The notes below the pieces were generated by a model, which was given only the letters and a program-made list of their open reading frames with translations, ran no database searches and was not told where the DNA came from. From Lachnospiraceae bacterium (GTDB lineage Bacteria > Bacillota > Clostridia > Lachnospirales > Lachnospiraceae): DNA of 64,000 bases. The first letter of the stretch is position 1; every line of letters begins with the position of its first letter. The stretch is from positions 61,267 through 125,266 of the forward strand of contig JAFRXH010000023.1 of the NCBI GenBank assembly GCA_017437785.1, given 5' to 3'. Of this stretch, positions 16,250-25,752 are shown in pieces. A program made the position numbers and the translations under genes.

Positions 16250-17815
16250 TTAAGCACCTTTGTATTCAATACACAGCATTGTAATATCGTCCGACTGCTC
16301 TGTTCCATGAGCAAATTCCTTTATGGACTCGCTTATATTTGCTACCACTTTCTCCGGATCCGCACCGGGGGCTCTGTTCAACTCTTCTATCAGACGTTCT
16401 TCTCCGTACAGCTCACCTTTATGGTTCATAGCCTCGCACACCCCATCTGTATATACATATAACTTATCGCCCCTCTCCATCTTAAAGGCGTGCTCGGGAA
16501 ACGGAAGACCGCCCATAACAGCCACAGGCGGCGAATGCTTGTACTTAAGCATTTCATATCTGCCTCCTGCACGCATGAATGCAGGATATTCATGCCCCGC
16601 ATTTGCAGCCACACCTTCACCTGTAGAAATGGTAAGTACTGCAACCCATATGGTCACAAACATCTCCAGCCCTTCCTTTTCGGTCAGCAGGGTATTTACA
16701 CGCCTCAGAGCTTCGGAGGGTGATGCTCCCGCCTGGAGACTTATCTTTAACAGGGACTTCGAGATCATCATAAATAAAGATGCCGGAACACCCTTGCCGG
16801 ATACATCTGCTATCACCAGCCCAAGATGATCATCATCGATCAGGAAAAAGTCATAAAAGTCTCCGCCCACTTCCTTTGCCGGATTCATTGAGGCATAAAG
16901 TTCAAATTCATGTCTGTCAGGAAAAGCCGGAAAATCATCAGGCAATACACTCTTTTGTATCGTAGCCGCCATAGCCATATCCCTGGCTGCCGCAGCCTGC
17001 TCCCTCGCCCTTGAAGTATTGACCACGCAATACATCAAAAGCATGATACACATCATTACCGGATATGCTATGGAAAGCCCGTAGAATGTAACCGTCAGTA
17101 TACTGACTGCCAGAGGCGCCAGCACGTACATAGCCATCGCCATCAGCTGATACAGCCTTAAGCTCTTACGCCGTCTGATCATCAAGCAAAGGCTGATGAG
17201 TATCATGAAGAATCCGTAGATCTGGTGAATGGGATAAAAAGCAGATCGGTGATACTCTCCCAGTTCGTTCACGGTAAAATACTGGCCGAAAAACAGATTG
17301 GCCATGCAAAGGATAACACTTACGATCATCCCCGCTGATACGATCAAATCGGCTTTTTTCCGCATCTTTTCATTGGGCTTTAATATTTCGGATATATAGT
17401 GCCAGAAAAAATTACAGGATACCGGCATGCATATATAATAAATGGTGTTAACAATGATATTTGCTAAACGCTGCTGCGGCAGGCCATTGACCAGCCAGGC
17501 GATACCATCGGTAAAGATCGCCAGATAAACTACATTGAGCAGATATTTATAATACTTAATGCGGTTATTAAAGAGCGTCCCGTCGATCATGCAGAATATA
17601 TATATCATATAGCCGATGACCATGGTCACAATATCAAAGCAGATATTGATAATATATACCGTTTCCAGCCCTGCTGTCGTCCGCTTTGCGAACACGGATG
17701 TCAGCACGATGAAGAGCGCGATACATACCAGGCTGTCTACTATCAGCCTGATCTCCACTTTCTTATCAATAGCACGTCTTTTATTCTTTTTTTTCACATT
17801 TTCAGCGCTTTTCAT
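16250..17815 (-). CDS. Membrane-bound PP2C (SpoIIE-type) protein phosphatase
   Basis: About 521 residues. Residues 20-270 form a polytopic region of seven to eight helices. A short coiled linker (REQAAAARDMAMAATIQKSVLP) leads to a SpoIIE phosphatase domain with the metal-binding motifs VGGDFYDFF, DVSGKGVPASLF, NAGHEYP, YTDGVCEA and SDDITML, all intact. It should dephosphorylate the STAS protein encoded next, turning a membrane signal into release of the RsbW target. The ATG at 17815 is preferred because the only plausible promoter puts the transcript start about three bases upstream; ATGs at 17857 and 17833 also exist. There is no ribosome site at any of them. Confidence 0.9.
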   Translation of the reverse strand: MKSAENVKKKNKRRAIDKKVEIRLIVDSLVCIALFIVLTSVFAKRTTAGLETVYIINICFDIVTMVIGYMIYIFCMIDGTLFNNRIKYYKYLLNVVYLAIFTDGIAWLVNGLPQQRLANIIVNTIYYICMPVSCNFFWHYISEILKPNEKMRKKADLIVSAGMIVSVILCMANLFFGQYFTVNELGEYHRSAFYPIHQIYGFFMILISLCLMIRRRKSLRLYQLMAMAMYVLAPLAVSILTVTFYGLSIAYPVMMCIMLLMYCVVNTSRAREQAAAARDMAMAATIQKSVLPDDFPAFPDRHEFELYASMNPAKEVGGDFYDFFLIDDDHLGLVIADVSGKGVPASLFMMISKSLLKISLQAGASPSEALRRVNTLLTEKEGLEMFVTIWVAVLTISTGEGVAANAGHEYPAFMRAGGRYEMLKYKHSPPVAVMGGLPFPEHAFKMERGDKLYVYTDGVCEAMNHKGELYGEERLIEELNRAPGADPEKVVANISESIKEFAHGTEQSDDITMLCIEYKGA

Positions 17816-17824
17816 CAATAAACC

Positions 17825-17853
17825 ATTATACATAAAAACAGGCGCGCCCGCAA
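17825..17853 (-). promoter_or_regulatory. Predicted promoter of the partner-switching operon, embedded in a terminator
   Basis: On the minus strand TTGCGG (17848-17853), exactly 17 bases, then a perfect TATAAT (17825-17830) preceded by TG. The -35 box lies in the loop of the terminator of the upstream BspA-like gene. The predicted start falls two to four bases before the ATG at 17815, implying a leaderless or near-leaderless mRNA. Confidence 0.55.
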
Positions 17854-17865
17854 GCACGCCTGTTT
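17836..17865 (-). terminator. Rho-independent terminator after the BspA-like gene
   Basis: A 9-bp stem (AAACAGGCG/CGCCTGTTT arms at 17836-17844 and 17857-17865) followed on the minus strand by further T, 20 bases after the stop codon. Confidence 0.75.
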
Positions 17866-17884
17866 CCGTCTTTTTACATCGCTG

Positions 17885-20800
17885 TCATTGTTTATTTACA
17901 AATACAGGATAGAGTTTAACAGTCTTTCCTTTATCCGGGATCAGATCTTCAAGCGATACACTGTCACCCGTTGCAAATTCTGTCTCCGTACCATATTTAA
18001 CTCTTGTCCATCCGATAAGCTCCAGAGTGGTATCCTTAGCGGTTATCGTACTTCCGTCAGCTATCGTCACATTCTGTACTGTCTCATTATCCAGCGAATA
18101 TGCTCCCTTCCAACTCTTTGCCTTACCTTTCATCTTTACCTTCTTACCGTCCAGTTTAGCTGTCTTGTAATATTTTACGGTATACTTATTGGGATTAAAT
18201 TGAGCTTTAAGGATCAATTCACCATCCACAGCATACTTGGTAAGTGTTGTTGCGGTTAAAGCTGATAGCTTTTTGGTCTTTTCCTTTCCTTTTTTATCCG
18301 TGTAAGTGCAATACCATCCCTTAAAAGTATAACCCTTTCTGACAAGCTTATGAAGAGACGCCTTATTCCCCTTCTTATTGATTGTGTAATAACTATCCTG
18401 TTCATCCCCGCCATTGGTCACAAAAGTAACATAAGCTGTAACAGGGGCTTTCTTCTTTCCGGGAAGGGTTATCTCCACTCCATCACCACCGCCGGAAGAA
18501 TTCTCAACAACAGTCACTTTGCATTCAGCACTGAATCCCCCATCATTGGAAACAACAGTAATAACAGCTTCACCAACCGCAATTCCCTTAACCTTACCGT
18601 TATCTACAGTTGCAATATCGCTATTGCTGCTGCTCCAGTTCACCGTTTTATCTGTAGCGTTCGACGGTTTAAAGTTTACTTTAATCGTAGCGCTTCTTCC
18701 TACTCCAAGTTCAAGCGTGGATCTGTCTAATGTAATTCCGGAAACAGGGATCTGGCGTCCTGCCTCAGCAGTCCATGTAATAGTTCCACCGTAATCCTTC
18801 TTTACCGAAGCTGTCCACCCACTTGCCTTTTCAGGATAATATGCGGTAGTTTCAATTCTATAAAAAGCATTTTCGCCAAACTTCTTGGGAGCGTTACCGT
18901 CAAAATGGATCTCTTTAAGAGAATGGCAGTTAGCAACAGTATAGTCTCCTATCTCTGTAACAGTAGCAGGAATATTAAGAACCGAAACCTTACAATATCC
19001 CTCTCCTCCTTTATCATATCCTGTCGCAAAAAGATATGCAGGGATTCGTTTAGCGCCATCTCCAAATGTAACTGTCATTCCACCCGAAGCACCAGCCTTA
19101 AAGAATATGGATGATTTTGCATCATCTTCACTCCAGTTGTATTCTGCATCATCTCTTTTTACGCTGGCACTCTCTGCATCCGCAAGATTCACTGCATTTA
19201 TCGTTACATCTTTTAATCCGCTGCATTCACGGAATGCCCCTGCGCCTAATACTGTCAATGTAGACGGTAATATCACATCTGTAAGGGCAACATCACCCAT
19301 AAAGGCTCTTCTTCCTATCTCAGCTACAGGCTCATTTACGGTAACGCTTTTTAAAGTAGTGCATCCGCTGAATGCCAGGGCTCCGATACTGCTTACTTTT
19401 CCGCCTATGGTAAGCGTCTTAAGCTTTCCGCATTTTTCAAATGCACTGTCTCCTATAGTTGTAACTACTCCGCCTATTTCCGCCACACTCATATTTGCAT
19501 TTGAATAAAATGCATTTGCCCCAATGGTTTCAAGATTCTTTAATGCAGGGCACTCTGTAAATCCACAGTATGCGAAGGAGTTATTCCCAATCTCCTCCAG
19601 CTTTTCCCCACCTTCTATGCTCTTTAATCCGTCACATGAATAGAAAGCATAATCACCTATAGCGGTAACACTATCTGCGATCACTATCTTACTCAATTTA
19701 CAGCTTACGCCTTCTTTATTCGTATCGCCCGTCGCAAAAAGGTATGCCGGGATCCTTTCTACACCTTCCCCGAATGTAACCGTCATTCCTCCCGAAGCAC
19801 CTGCTTTGAAGAATATGGAAGACTTTGCATCATCTTCATCCCAACTGTATTCCGAGTCATTTCTTTTTATACTGGCACTCTCGGCATCCGCAAGGTTCAC
19901 CGCATTTATGATGACATTCCTTAAACCGGTACATTCGCGGAACGCCCCTGCTCCCAATTCATTCAAAGTGGACGGCAATATCACATCCGTGAGCGCAACA
20001 TCACCCATAAAGGCTCTTCTTCCTATCGCGGCAACCGGCTCATTTATCGTTACTGTTTTCAATGATGTACAAGCCCTGAAAGCTTCTGCTCCTATACTGC
20101 TCACATTACCGCTGACACTCAATGTCTTAAGTTTTCCGCAGTTTGAAAAAGCAAGATCACCTATAGTAGTGACCATATCTCCTATTTCCGCCACGCTCAT
20201 ATTAGCATTTGAGTAAAATGCGTTTGCTCCGATAGTCTCAACTTTCTTTAACGCGGGATACTCGCTAAAGCCACAATAGGCAAAGGAGTATTTCCCTATT
20301 TCTTCCAGATTATCTCCGCCTTCTACGCTCTTTAATCCGTCACATGAATAGAAAGCATAATCACCTATAGCGGTAACACTGTCCGAAAGTATGATCTTAC
20401 TTACTTTACAGCTTATACCCGCTTTTTCCGTATCGCCTGTGGCAAAAAGGTAAGCAGGGATCCTTTCTACACCTTTTCCGAATGTAACTGTCATTCCTCC
20501 CGAAGCACCAGCCTTAAAGAATATGGATGATTTTGCATCATCTTCACTCCAGTTGTATTCTGCATCATCTCTTTTTACGCTGGCACTCTCGGCATCCGCA
20601 AGATTGACCGCGTTGATTGTTACCTCTTTTAATCCGGTGCATTCGCGAAACGCTCCTGCATTTATCTTTCCAATCGTAGCAGGGATCGTTACCGATGTTA
20701 TCTCGGCTTTTCCCATAAATGCCCTTCTGCCTATTGCCGCTACATCAAGTCCTTCAATCGTTTCGGGTATATTCAGAACCGAAGACGTCCCCGTATATCC

Positions 20801-21133
20801 CGTGATCGTCATCCCGTCAGATGTAGTTTCATAGGTAAAACCATCTGCCGTTGTTCCCGAAGCATATGTCAGATCTTTCTCTTCGGCTTTTCCGTCTTCT
20901 GTATCTGCTGTAGCACCGGCCTCAGCGGAGCCTTCAACAGCTTCATTCTCTGCACCGTCTTCTGCTGCACTTTCTTTCTGAGCAGCCGTCTCATCATCCT
21001 GTACCGCCTCATCCTCTGCCGCGGTCACAGTCTGTTCTTCACCCGCTGCCAGCACAGGCAGATAGGCTGTATCAAGACTGCCGACCGTAAGCACTGCACT
21101 CAGCACCAGCGCCATCACACGTTTAGCTTTCAT
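17885..21133 (-). CDS. Secreted BspA-like leucine-rich repeat protein with Ig-like and InlB-type repeats
   Basis: About 1082 residues. A Sec signal peptide (KRVMALVLSAVLTVGSL...VLAA) is followed by a Glu/Ala-rich acidic linker of about 60 residues. Residues about 100-730 are BspA-type leucine-rich repeats (LRR_5: IGRRAFMG, IGDYAFYSCDGLKSVEGG, IGANAFYSN). They are built from two full 236-residue units and a partial third. Then comes a bacterial Ig-like group 2 domain (ITLDRSTLELGVGRSATI) and an InlB/Flg_new-type Thr-Lys-rich end (GYTFKGWYC). There is no LPxTG motif, so it is probably released or held non-covalently. AGGAGG ten bases before ATG 21133 sets the start. A host- or substrate-binding role is inferred. 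Confidence 0.9.
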   Translation of the reverse strand: MKAKRVMALVLSAVLTVGSLDTAYLPVLAAGEEQTVTAAEDEAVQDDETAAQKESAAEDGAENEAVEGSAEAGATADTEDGKAEEKDLTYASGTTADGFTYETTSDGMTITGYTGTSSVLNIPETIEGLDVAAIGRRAFMGKAEITSVTIPATIGKINAGAFRECTGLKEVTINAVNLADAESASVKRDDAEYNWSEDDAKSSIFFKAGASGGMTVTFGKGVERIPAYLFATGDTEKAGISCKVSKIILSDSVTAIGDYAFYSCDGLKSVEGGDNLEEIGKYSFAYCGFSEYPALKKVETIGANAFYSNANMSVAEIGDMVTTIGDLAFSNCGKLKTLSVSGNVSSIGAEAFRACTSLKTVTINEPVAAIGRRAFMGDVALTDVILPSTLNELGAGAFRECTGLRNVIINAVNLADAESASIKRNDSEYSWDEDDAKSSIFFKAGASGGMTVTFGEGVERIPAYLFATGDTNKEGVSCKLSKIVIADSVTAIGDYAFYSCDGLKSIEGGEKLEEIGNNSFAYCGFTECPALKNLETIGANAFYSNANMSVAEIGGVVTTIGDSAFEKCGKLKTLTIGGKVSSIGALAFSGCTTLKSVTVNEPVAEIGRRAFMGDVALTDVILPSTLTVLGAGAFRECSGLKDVTINAVNLADAESASVKRDDAEYNWSEDDAKSSIFFKAGASGGMTVTFGDGAKRIPAYLFATGYDKGGEGYCKVSVLNIPATVTEIGDYTVANCHSLKEIHFDGNAPKKFGENAFYRIETTAYYPEKASGWTASVKKDYGGTITWTAEAGRQIPVSGITLDRSTLELGVGRSATIKVNFKPSNATDKTVNWSSSNSDIATVDNGKVKGIAVGEAVITVVSNDGGFSAECKVTVVENSSGGGDGVEITLPGKKKAPVTAYVTFVTNGGDEQDSYYTINKKGNKASLHKLVRKGYTFKGWYCTYTDKKGKEKTKKLSALTATTLTKYAVDGELILKAQFNPNKYTVKYYKTAKLDGKKVKMKGKAKSWKGAYSLDNETVQNVTIADGSTITAKDTTLELIGWTRVKYGTETEFATGDSVSLEDLIPDKGKTVKLYPVFVNKQ
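18905..20735 (-). repeat. 708-bp tandem repeats within the BspA-like gene
   Basis: The sequence is organised with an exact 708-bp (236-codon) period. Matching landmarks lie at 20735, 20027 and 19319 (end of the IGRRAFMG codons) and at 20523, 19815 and 19107. The two outer copies are nearly identical over the stretch around 19090-19170 and 20508-20588, whereas the middle copy carries several substitutions. This pattern suggests recent gene conversion or duplication. Confidence 0.9.
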
Positions 21134-21171
21134 GTTTTCTATTCCTCCTGTTTTATTATATAAACTTCTAT

Positions 21172-21212
21172 AAAAAAACACCGTCTGTCATGTATTCTAC
21201 ACCAACAGACGG
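21172..21212 (-). terminator. Rho-independent terminator after ppdK
   Basis: An 8-bp stem CCGTCTGT/ACAGACGG (21181-21188 with 21205-21212), followed on the minus strand by TGTTTTTTT. It begins 26 bases after the ppdK stop and also forms the left boundary of the BspA-like gene's upstream region. Confidence 0.8.
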
Positions 21213-21237
21213 CGCTCTTCAATTTTATAAAAATACT

Positions 21238-23871
21238 TTATTTCTTCTTAGCTGCTATAGCTGCCTGAGCCGCTGCCAGTCTTGCGATGGGCACACGGTA
21301 AGGTGAGCATGATACATAGTCAAGGCCGATCTTGTGGCAGAACTCGATGGATGAAGGATCACCGCCGTGCTCACCGCAGATACCGCAGTGGAGATCGGGA
21401 CGTACGCTCTTGCCCTTCTTGATAGCCATATCCATCAGCTCTCCTACGCCGTCCTGGTCAAGACGTGCAAACGGGTCGTTCTCAAATATCTTTCTCTCGT
21501 AATAAGCCTGAAGGAACTTGCCGGCATCATCACGTGAGAAGCCGTAGGTCATCTGTGTAAGGTCGTTGGTACCGAAGCAGAAGAATTCAGCTTCCTTAGC
21601 GATGGTATCAGCGGTAAGTGCAGCACGGGGGATCTCTATCATGGTACCTACTTCGTACTTAAGATCGCTCTTAAGTGCTGCCAGCTCTTCATCAGCTGCC
21701 TTTACAACTATATCCTTAACGAACTTAAGCTCCTTAGCATCACCTACAAGAGGGATCATGATCTCGGGAACTACGGTCCAGTCGGGATGTTTCTTCTTGG
21801 TATTTACTGCTGCACGGATAACAGCGATGGTCTGCATCTTAGCGATCTCGGGGTAGGTTACATCCAGACGGATACCACGGTGACCCATCATGGGGTTGAA
21901 CTCTACCAGCCCTTCGATGCGTGCCTTGATCTGCTGTACGGTCTTGCCCTTTGCCTTTGCAAGTCTGGCGATATCTTCCTCTGTTTTGGGAACAAACTCA
22001 TGCAGAGGGGGATCCAGGAAACGGATGGTAACAGGGTTGCCTTCCATAGCCTCAAAGAGCTGCTCAAAGTCGCCCTGCTGAAGGGGTTCGATCTTCTGCA
22101 GTGCTTCCTCACGCTCTTCAACAGTATCTGAAACGATCATCTCACGGAATGCTTCGATCCTGTCCTCATCAAAGAACATATGCTCTGTACGGCAAAGTCC
22201 GATACCTTCTGCTCCCAGCTCACGTGCCTTCTTTGCGTCATGAGGGGTATCTGCATTTGTACGTACCTTAAGGGTACGGTACTTATCTGCCCATGCCATG
22301 ATACGGCCGAACTCACCTGCGATCTGTGCGTCAACGGTAGGTACAGCGCCGTCATAGATATTTCCTGTAGTACCGTCGAAGGAAATGATGTCGCCTTCGT
22401 GATACTCCTTGCCGCCTAAGGTAAACTTCTTATTCTCTTCATCCATGATGATATCGCCGCAGCCGGATACACAGCAAGCACCCATACCACGTGCAACAAC
22501 TGCTGCATGGCTGGTCATACCGCCACGTACGGTCAGGATACCCTGAGATACCTTCATACCGGTGATATCTTCGGGAGAGGTCTCAAGACGTACCAGAACA
22601 ACCTTCTCACCTCTTGCTGCCCATTCTTCTGCATCTGCAGCGGTGAACACGATCTTTCCGCATGCAGCACCGGGAGCTGCGCCAAGAGCCTTACCGATAA
22701 GACGTGCACGAACGATAGCGCTCTGATCGAATGTAGGGTGAAGCAGAGTATCAAGGTTACGGGGCTCGATCATTGCAACAGCCTCTTCCTCAGTTCTCAT
22801 GCCTTCATCTACCAGATCACATGCTATCTTAAGTGCTGCCTGAGCTGTACGCTTACCGTTACGGGTCTGTAGCATGTAAAGCTTTCCGTGCTCAACGGTG
22901 AACTCCATATCCTGCATATCGCGGTAGTGGCTCTCAAGCTTCTGGCATACATCCTTAAACTGCTCAAATGCCTCAGGGAACTTCTCCTCCATCTCGGCTA
23001 TCTTCATAGGTGTACGTACACCTGCAACCACGTCTTCACCCTGTGCATTGGTAAGAAACTCACCAAAGAGGCCCTTCTCACCGTTTGCGGGATTACGTGT
23101 GAAAGCAACACCTGTACCGCAGTCATCACCCATATTACCGAATGCCATTGACTGTACGTTTACTGCGGTTCCCCATGAATAAGGGATATCATTGTCTCTT
23201 CTGTATACGTTAGCGCGGGGGTTATCCCATGAACGGAACACAGCCTTGATAGCACCTACCAGCTGTACCTGGGGATCGGTAGGGAAATCCTCTCCGATCT
23301 TGTTCTTGTACTCAGCCTTGAACTGGTTAGCCAGCTCCTTAAGATCATCCGCATCAAGCTCAACGTCCTGCTTAACACCCTTGCGGCTCTTCATCTTATC
23401 AATAAGCTGCTCAAAGTACTTCTTGCCTACTTCCATAACGACATCCGAATACATCTGGATGAAACGGCGGTAGCAGTCCCAAGCCCAGCGGGGATTCTGT
23501 GACTTCTCAGCCAGTACGGCTACAACGTCCTCATTAAGACCAAGGTTAAGTATTGTATCCATCATACCGGGCATTGATGCTCTTGCACCCGAACGTACGG
23601 AAACCAGAAGCGGATTCTCCTTGTCTCCGAATCTCTTACCGGTTATCTCCTGCAGTTTCTCTACGTACTCATTTACCTGAGCCATTATCTCGTCATTGAT
23701 CTGACGTCCATCTTCATAATACTGTGTACATGCCTCCGTTGTGATAGTAAAACCCTGAGGCACCGGAAGACCCAAATTGGTCATCTCTGCAAGGTTTGCG
23801 CCTTTACCGCCCAGAAGCTCGCGCATGTCTGCCTTGCCTTCTTCAAACAGATAAACCCATTTTTTTGCCAT
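21238..23871 (-). CDS. ppdK: Pyruvate, phosphate dikinase
   Basis: Reversible conversion of pyruvate, ATP and phosphate to PEP, AMP and pyrophosphate; in anaerobic clostridia it often works glycolytically with pyrophosphate. About 877 residues, full length. Visible are the nucleotide-binding N-terminus (LLGGKGANLAEM, SVRSGARASMPGMMDTILN), the swivelling phospho-His domain (GGMTSHAAVVARGMG) and the TIM-barrel PEP/pyruvate domain (IGLCRTEHMFF, GTMIEIPRAAL, FGTNDLTQMTYGFSRDD, catalytic Cys region HCGICGEHGGDP). ATG 23871 is chosen because AGGAG precedes it; an in-frame start 60 bases upstream has no ribosome site. A good terminator follows. Confidence 0.98.
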   Translation of the reverse strand: MAKKWVYLFEEGKADMRELLGGKGANLAEMTNLGLPVPQGFTITTEACTQYYEDGRQINDEIMAQVNEYVEKLQEITGKRFGDKENPLLVSVRSGARASMPGMMDTILNLGLNEDVVAVLAEKSQNPRWAWDCYRRFIQMYSDVVMEVGKKYFEQLIDKMKSRKGVKQDVELDADDLKELANQFKAEYKNKIGEDFPTDPQVQLVGAIKAVFRSWDNPRANVYRRDNDIPYSWGTAVNVQSMAFGNMGDDCGTGVAFTRNPANGEKGLFGEFLTNAQGEDVVAGVRTPMKIAEMEEKFPEAFEQFKDVCQKLESHYRDMQDMEFTVEHGKLYMLQTRNGKRTAQAALKIACDLVDEGMRTEEEAVAMIEPRNLDTLLHPTFDQSAIVRARLIGKALGAAPGAACGKIVFTAADAEEWAARGEKVVLVRLETSPEDITGMKVSQGILTVRGGMTSHAAVVARGMGACCVSGCGDIIMDEENKKFTLGGKEYHEGDIISFDGTTGNIYDGAVPTVDAQIAGEFGRIMAWADKYRTLKVRTNADTPHDAKKARELGAEGIGLCRTEHMFFDEDRIEAFREMIVSDTVEEREEALQKIEPLQQGDFEQLFEAMEGNPVTIRFLDPPLHEFVPKTEEDIARLAKAKGKTVQQIKARIEGLVEFNPMMGHRGIRLDVTYPEIAKMQTIAVIRAAVNTKKKHPDWTVVPEIMIPLVGDAKELKFVKDIVVKAADEELAALKSDLKYEVGTMIEIPRAALTADTIAKEAEFFCFGTNDLTQMTYGFSRDDAGKFLQAYYERKIFENDPFARLDQDGVGELMDMAIKKGKSVRPDLHCGICGEHGGDPSSIEFCHKIGLDYVSCSPYRVPIARLAAAQAAIAAKKK

Positions 23872-23942
23872 GTTCTCTTTTCTCCTTCTTATATGTTGTA
23901 TTATTTGGTTAACATTTTTATATATTACCACTGTGTGGTAAG

Positions 23943-25583
23943 TTACACTATCGCATCCCTCTTGGTTATGTATGTTGCTATATTAACGGCATGGTCGGCC
24001 ACACGCTCAAGCGCTGCCGCAACATCCGAGAATATCATACCGGCATCCGGAGTGCATTCTCCCCTGGTAAGGCGGTCTATATGATTCTGCTGGAGCTCTC
24101 TTTCCTTATCATCCACCTTGTTTTCCATACCGTTCATTTCCTTAACGAGCTCCGCACCGTTGCTGCCCAGTATTGCCTTTAACGAGCGCTCCAAAAGCGC
24201 ATTGACCAGCTCCATCATCTCGGTAAGTTCCTTTATGGCAACCGGCGAAAAAACCACCCCGGTCTCCTTACGCCTGGTAGCCATATTTGCGATATTATCC
24301 GCATGGTCGCCTATACGCTCTATATCATTGGCCACATGGAACAATGCACCAAGTCCCTGCAAGTCTTCTATAGGCAGGGTCGACTGGTTTATCTTTATAA
24401 AATAGGATGTGATGGAATGGTTCAGGAAATCAATGTTCTTTTCCATCTCATGCACGGATTCTATCTCTTCCTCATCCAGAGTGATAAGCGCGTTCATCGC
24501 ACGGTTTAAGTTATCGTTTGCAAGGGAAGCCATTCTCTCCAGCTCCTTCATACCGTCCACAACAGCGGTCGAAGGATTGAACAGCACCTTCTCACCTATA
24601 TACTTAAGCTGGAATGTATCGAGATATCCGACCTTCTGATCCTTTCCGGGAACCACCAGGTAGGTAAGCTTTACGATAAGATCCGAGAAAGGGAAAAGCA
24701 CGATAACCTGTACTATCTTTATGATAGTATGTGCGTTTGCTACAAAGCGGCCGTCGTCTGCGGATATAGAATGCAGGAATCCCGATACCGGATCCATGGC
24801 GACCAGAAATACCATAAACATCGCTATCGTACCTATAACATTAAAAAGCAGGTGTATCAGGGCTGCACGTTTTGCATCCTTCTTACCTGCCATGGAAGCT
24901 AAGAGCGCTGTGGTACAAGCGCCTATATTACATCCCAGTATTATGAAAAGGCAAATATTAACATCCTTAAAAAGTCCCTGCTGCGCCATAAGAAGGGTAA
25001 GCGAAACAGTTACCGAAGAGCTCTGTACTACTGCCGTGATAGCAAGACCGGTAAGTACGGCAAGCAACGGATTGGTAAGACTTGCCAGGGCATTGACTAT
25101 TTCTTTTGATTCCTTTATAGACGCCATGCCTGATGACATGGTTGAGATACCCAGGAAAAGCACACCGAAACCGGCTACAACATCAGCGATCTTCTGAGCC
25201 GTCTGGTTCTTGCTGATCATTCCGGTAATAACACCTATAAGCAGGATCAATGGAGCATATTCCGATAAGTTAAAAGATACCAGCTGGCTGGTAATGGTAG
25301 TACCGATATTGGCACCGAAGATGACTCCCGCCGCCTGGAAAAGGCTCATGAGTCCCGAGTTAACAAAGCTGACGACCAGTGTGGTACATGCGGATGACGA
25401 TTGCATTATCGCCGTGAACAAAATACCAACCAACAGCCCCTTAAAGCGGTTGGTTGTAAACATCTCCAATATACCTCTGAGCTTGGCACCGGCTGCTTTC
25501 TCAATGCCTTCACTCATTATCGTCATGCCCAGCAGGAACAGTCCCAGACCGCCCGCCAAAGATAAGATTTCTTTAAGCCCCAT
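23943..25583 (-). CDS. Na+/phosphate cotransporter family protein with C-terminal PhoU-like domain
   Basis: About 546 residues. The N-terminal membrane part (residues 1-310) is the duplicated Na_Pi_cotrans fold with its two QSSS signatures (QSSSACTTLVVSF and QSSSVTVSLTL) and GANIGTT/GCNIGAC. Residues about 330-545 are a helical PhoU-like domain with repeated ERIGDHADNIANMA and ERVADHAVNIATYI metal-binding helices. It probably imports phosphate with sodium; the PhoU part may gate it. GTGAGG before ATG 25583 serves as ribosome site, so an in-frame GTG at 25595 is unlikely to be the start. A 7-bp palindrome (23925-23941) after the stop may be a weak terminator. Confidence 0.92.
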   Translation of the reverse strand: MGLKEILSLAGGLGLFLLGMTIMSEGIEKAAGAKLRGILEMFTTNRFKGLLVGILFTAIMQSSSACTTLVVSFVNSGLMSLFQAAGVIFGANIGTTITSQLVSFNLSEYAPLILLIGVITGMISKNQTAQKIADVVAGFGVLFLGISTMSSGMASIKESKEIVNALASLTNPLLAVLTGLAITAVVQSSSVTVSLTLLMAQQGLFKDVNICLFIILGCNIGACTTALLASMAGKKDAKRAALIHLLFNVIGTIAMFMVFLVAMDPVSGFLHSISADDGRFVANAHTIIKIVQVIVLFPFSDLIVKLTYLVVPGKDQKVGYLDTFQLKYIGEKVLFNPSTAVVDGMKELERMASLANDNLNRAMNALITLDEEEIESVHEMEKNIDFLNHSITSYFIKINQSTLPIEDLQGLGALFHVANDIERIGDHADNIANMATRRKETGVVFSPVAIKELTEMMELVNALLERSLKAILGSNGAELVKEMNGMENKVDDKERELQQNHIDRLTRGECTPDAGMIFSDVAAALERVADHAVNIATYITKRDAIV

Positions 25584-25692
25584 ATAAGACCTCACTGTCT
25601 ACAATGCATACCATATAATATTAGCAGACTGCCGCCGCATCTGCAAGTAGCAAATAAGACAAAGCCTTTGTCAAAAATAGGCCTCTTTTTCG

Positions 25693-25721
25693 TTGAATGT
25701 AATGATTGTTTCTGTTATACT
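25693..25721 (+). promoter_or_regulatory. Sigma-A promoter of the small coiled-coil membrane protein
   Basis: TTGAAT (25693-25698), a 17-base spacer and TATACT (25716-25721). The predicted start lies about 25 bases before the ATG at 25753, with CGGAGG in between. Confidence 0.75.
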
Positions 25722-25752
25722 GCCATAAAGAAAACCAACGGAGGCATACACC

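Noticed and set aside
16250-17865. TGTATAAT as part of a coding start at 17833 or 17857
   Set aside because: Possible in frame, but those codons overlap a terminator stem and a good promoter; ATG 17815 is the more economical start.
18260-20834. Long plus-strand open frames across the BspA-like gene, repeated three times
   Set aside because: They lie opposite an intact secreted LRR gene, lack ribosome sites, and repeat only because the 708-bp units repeat.
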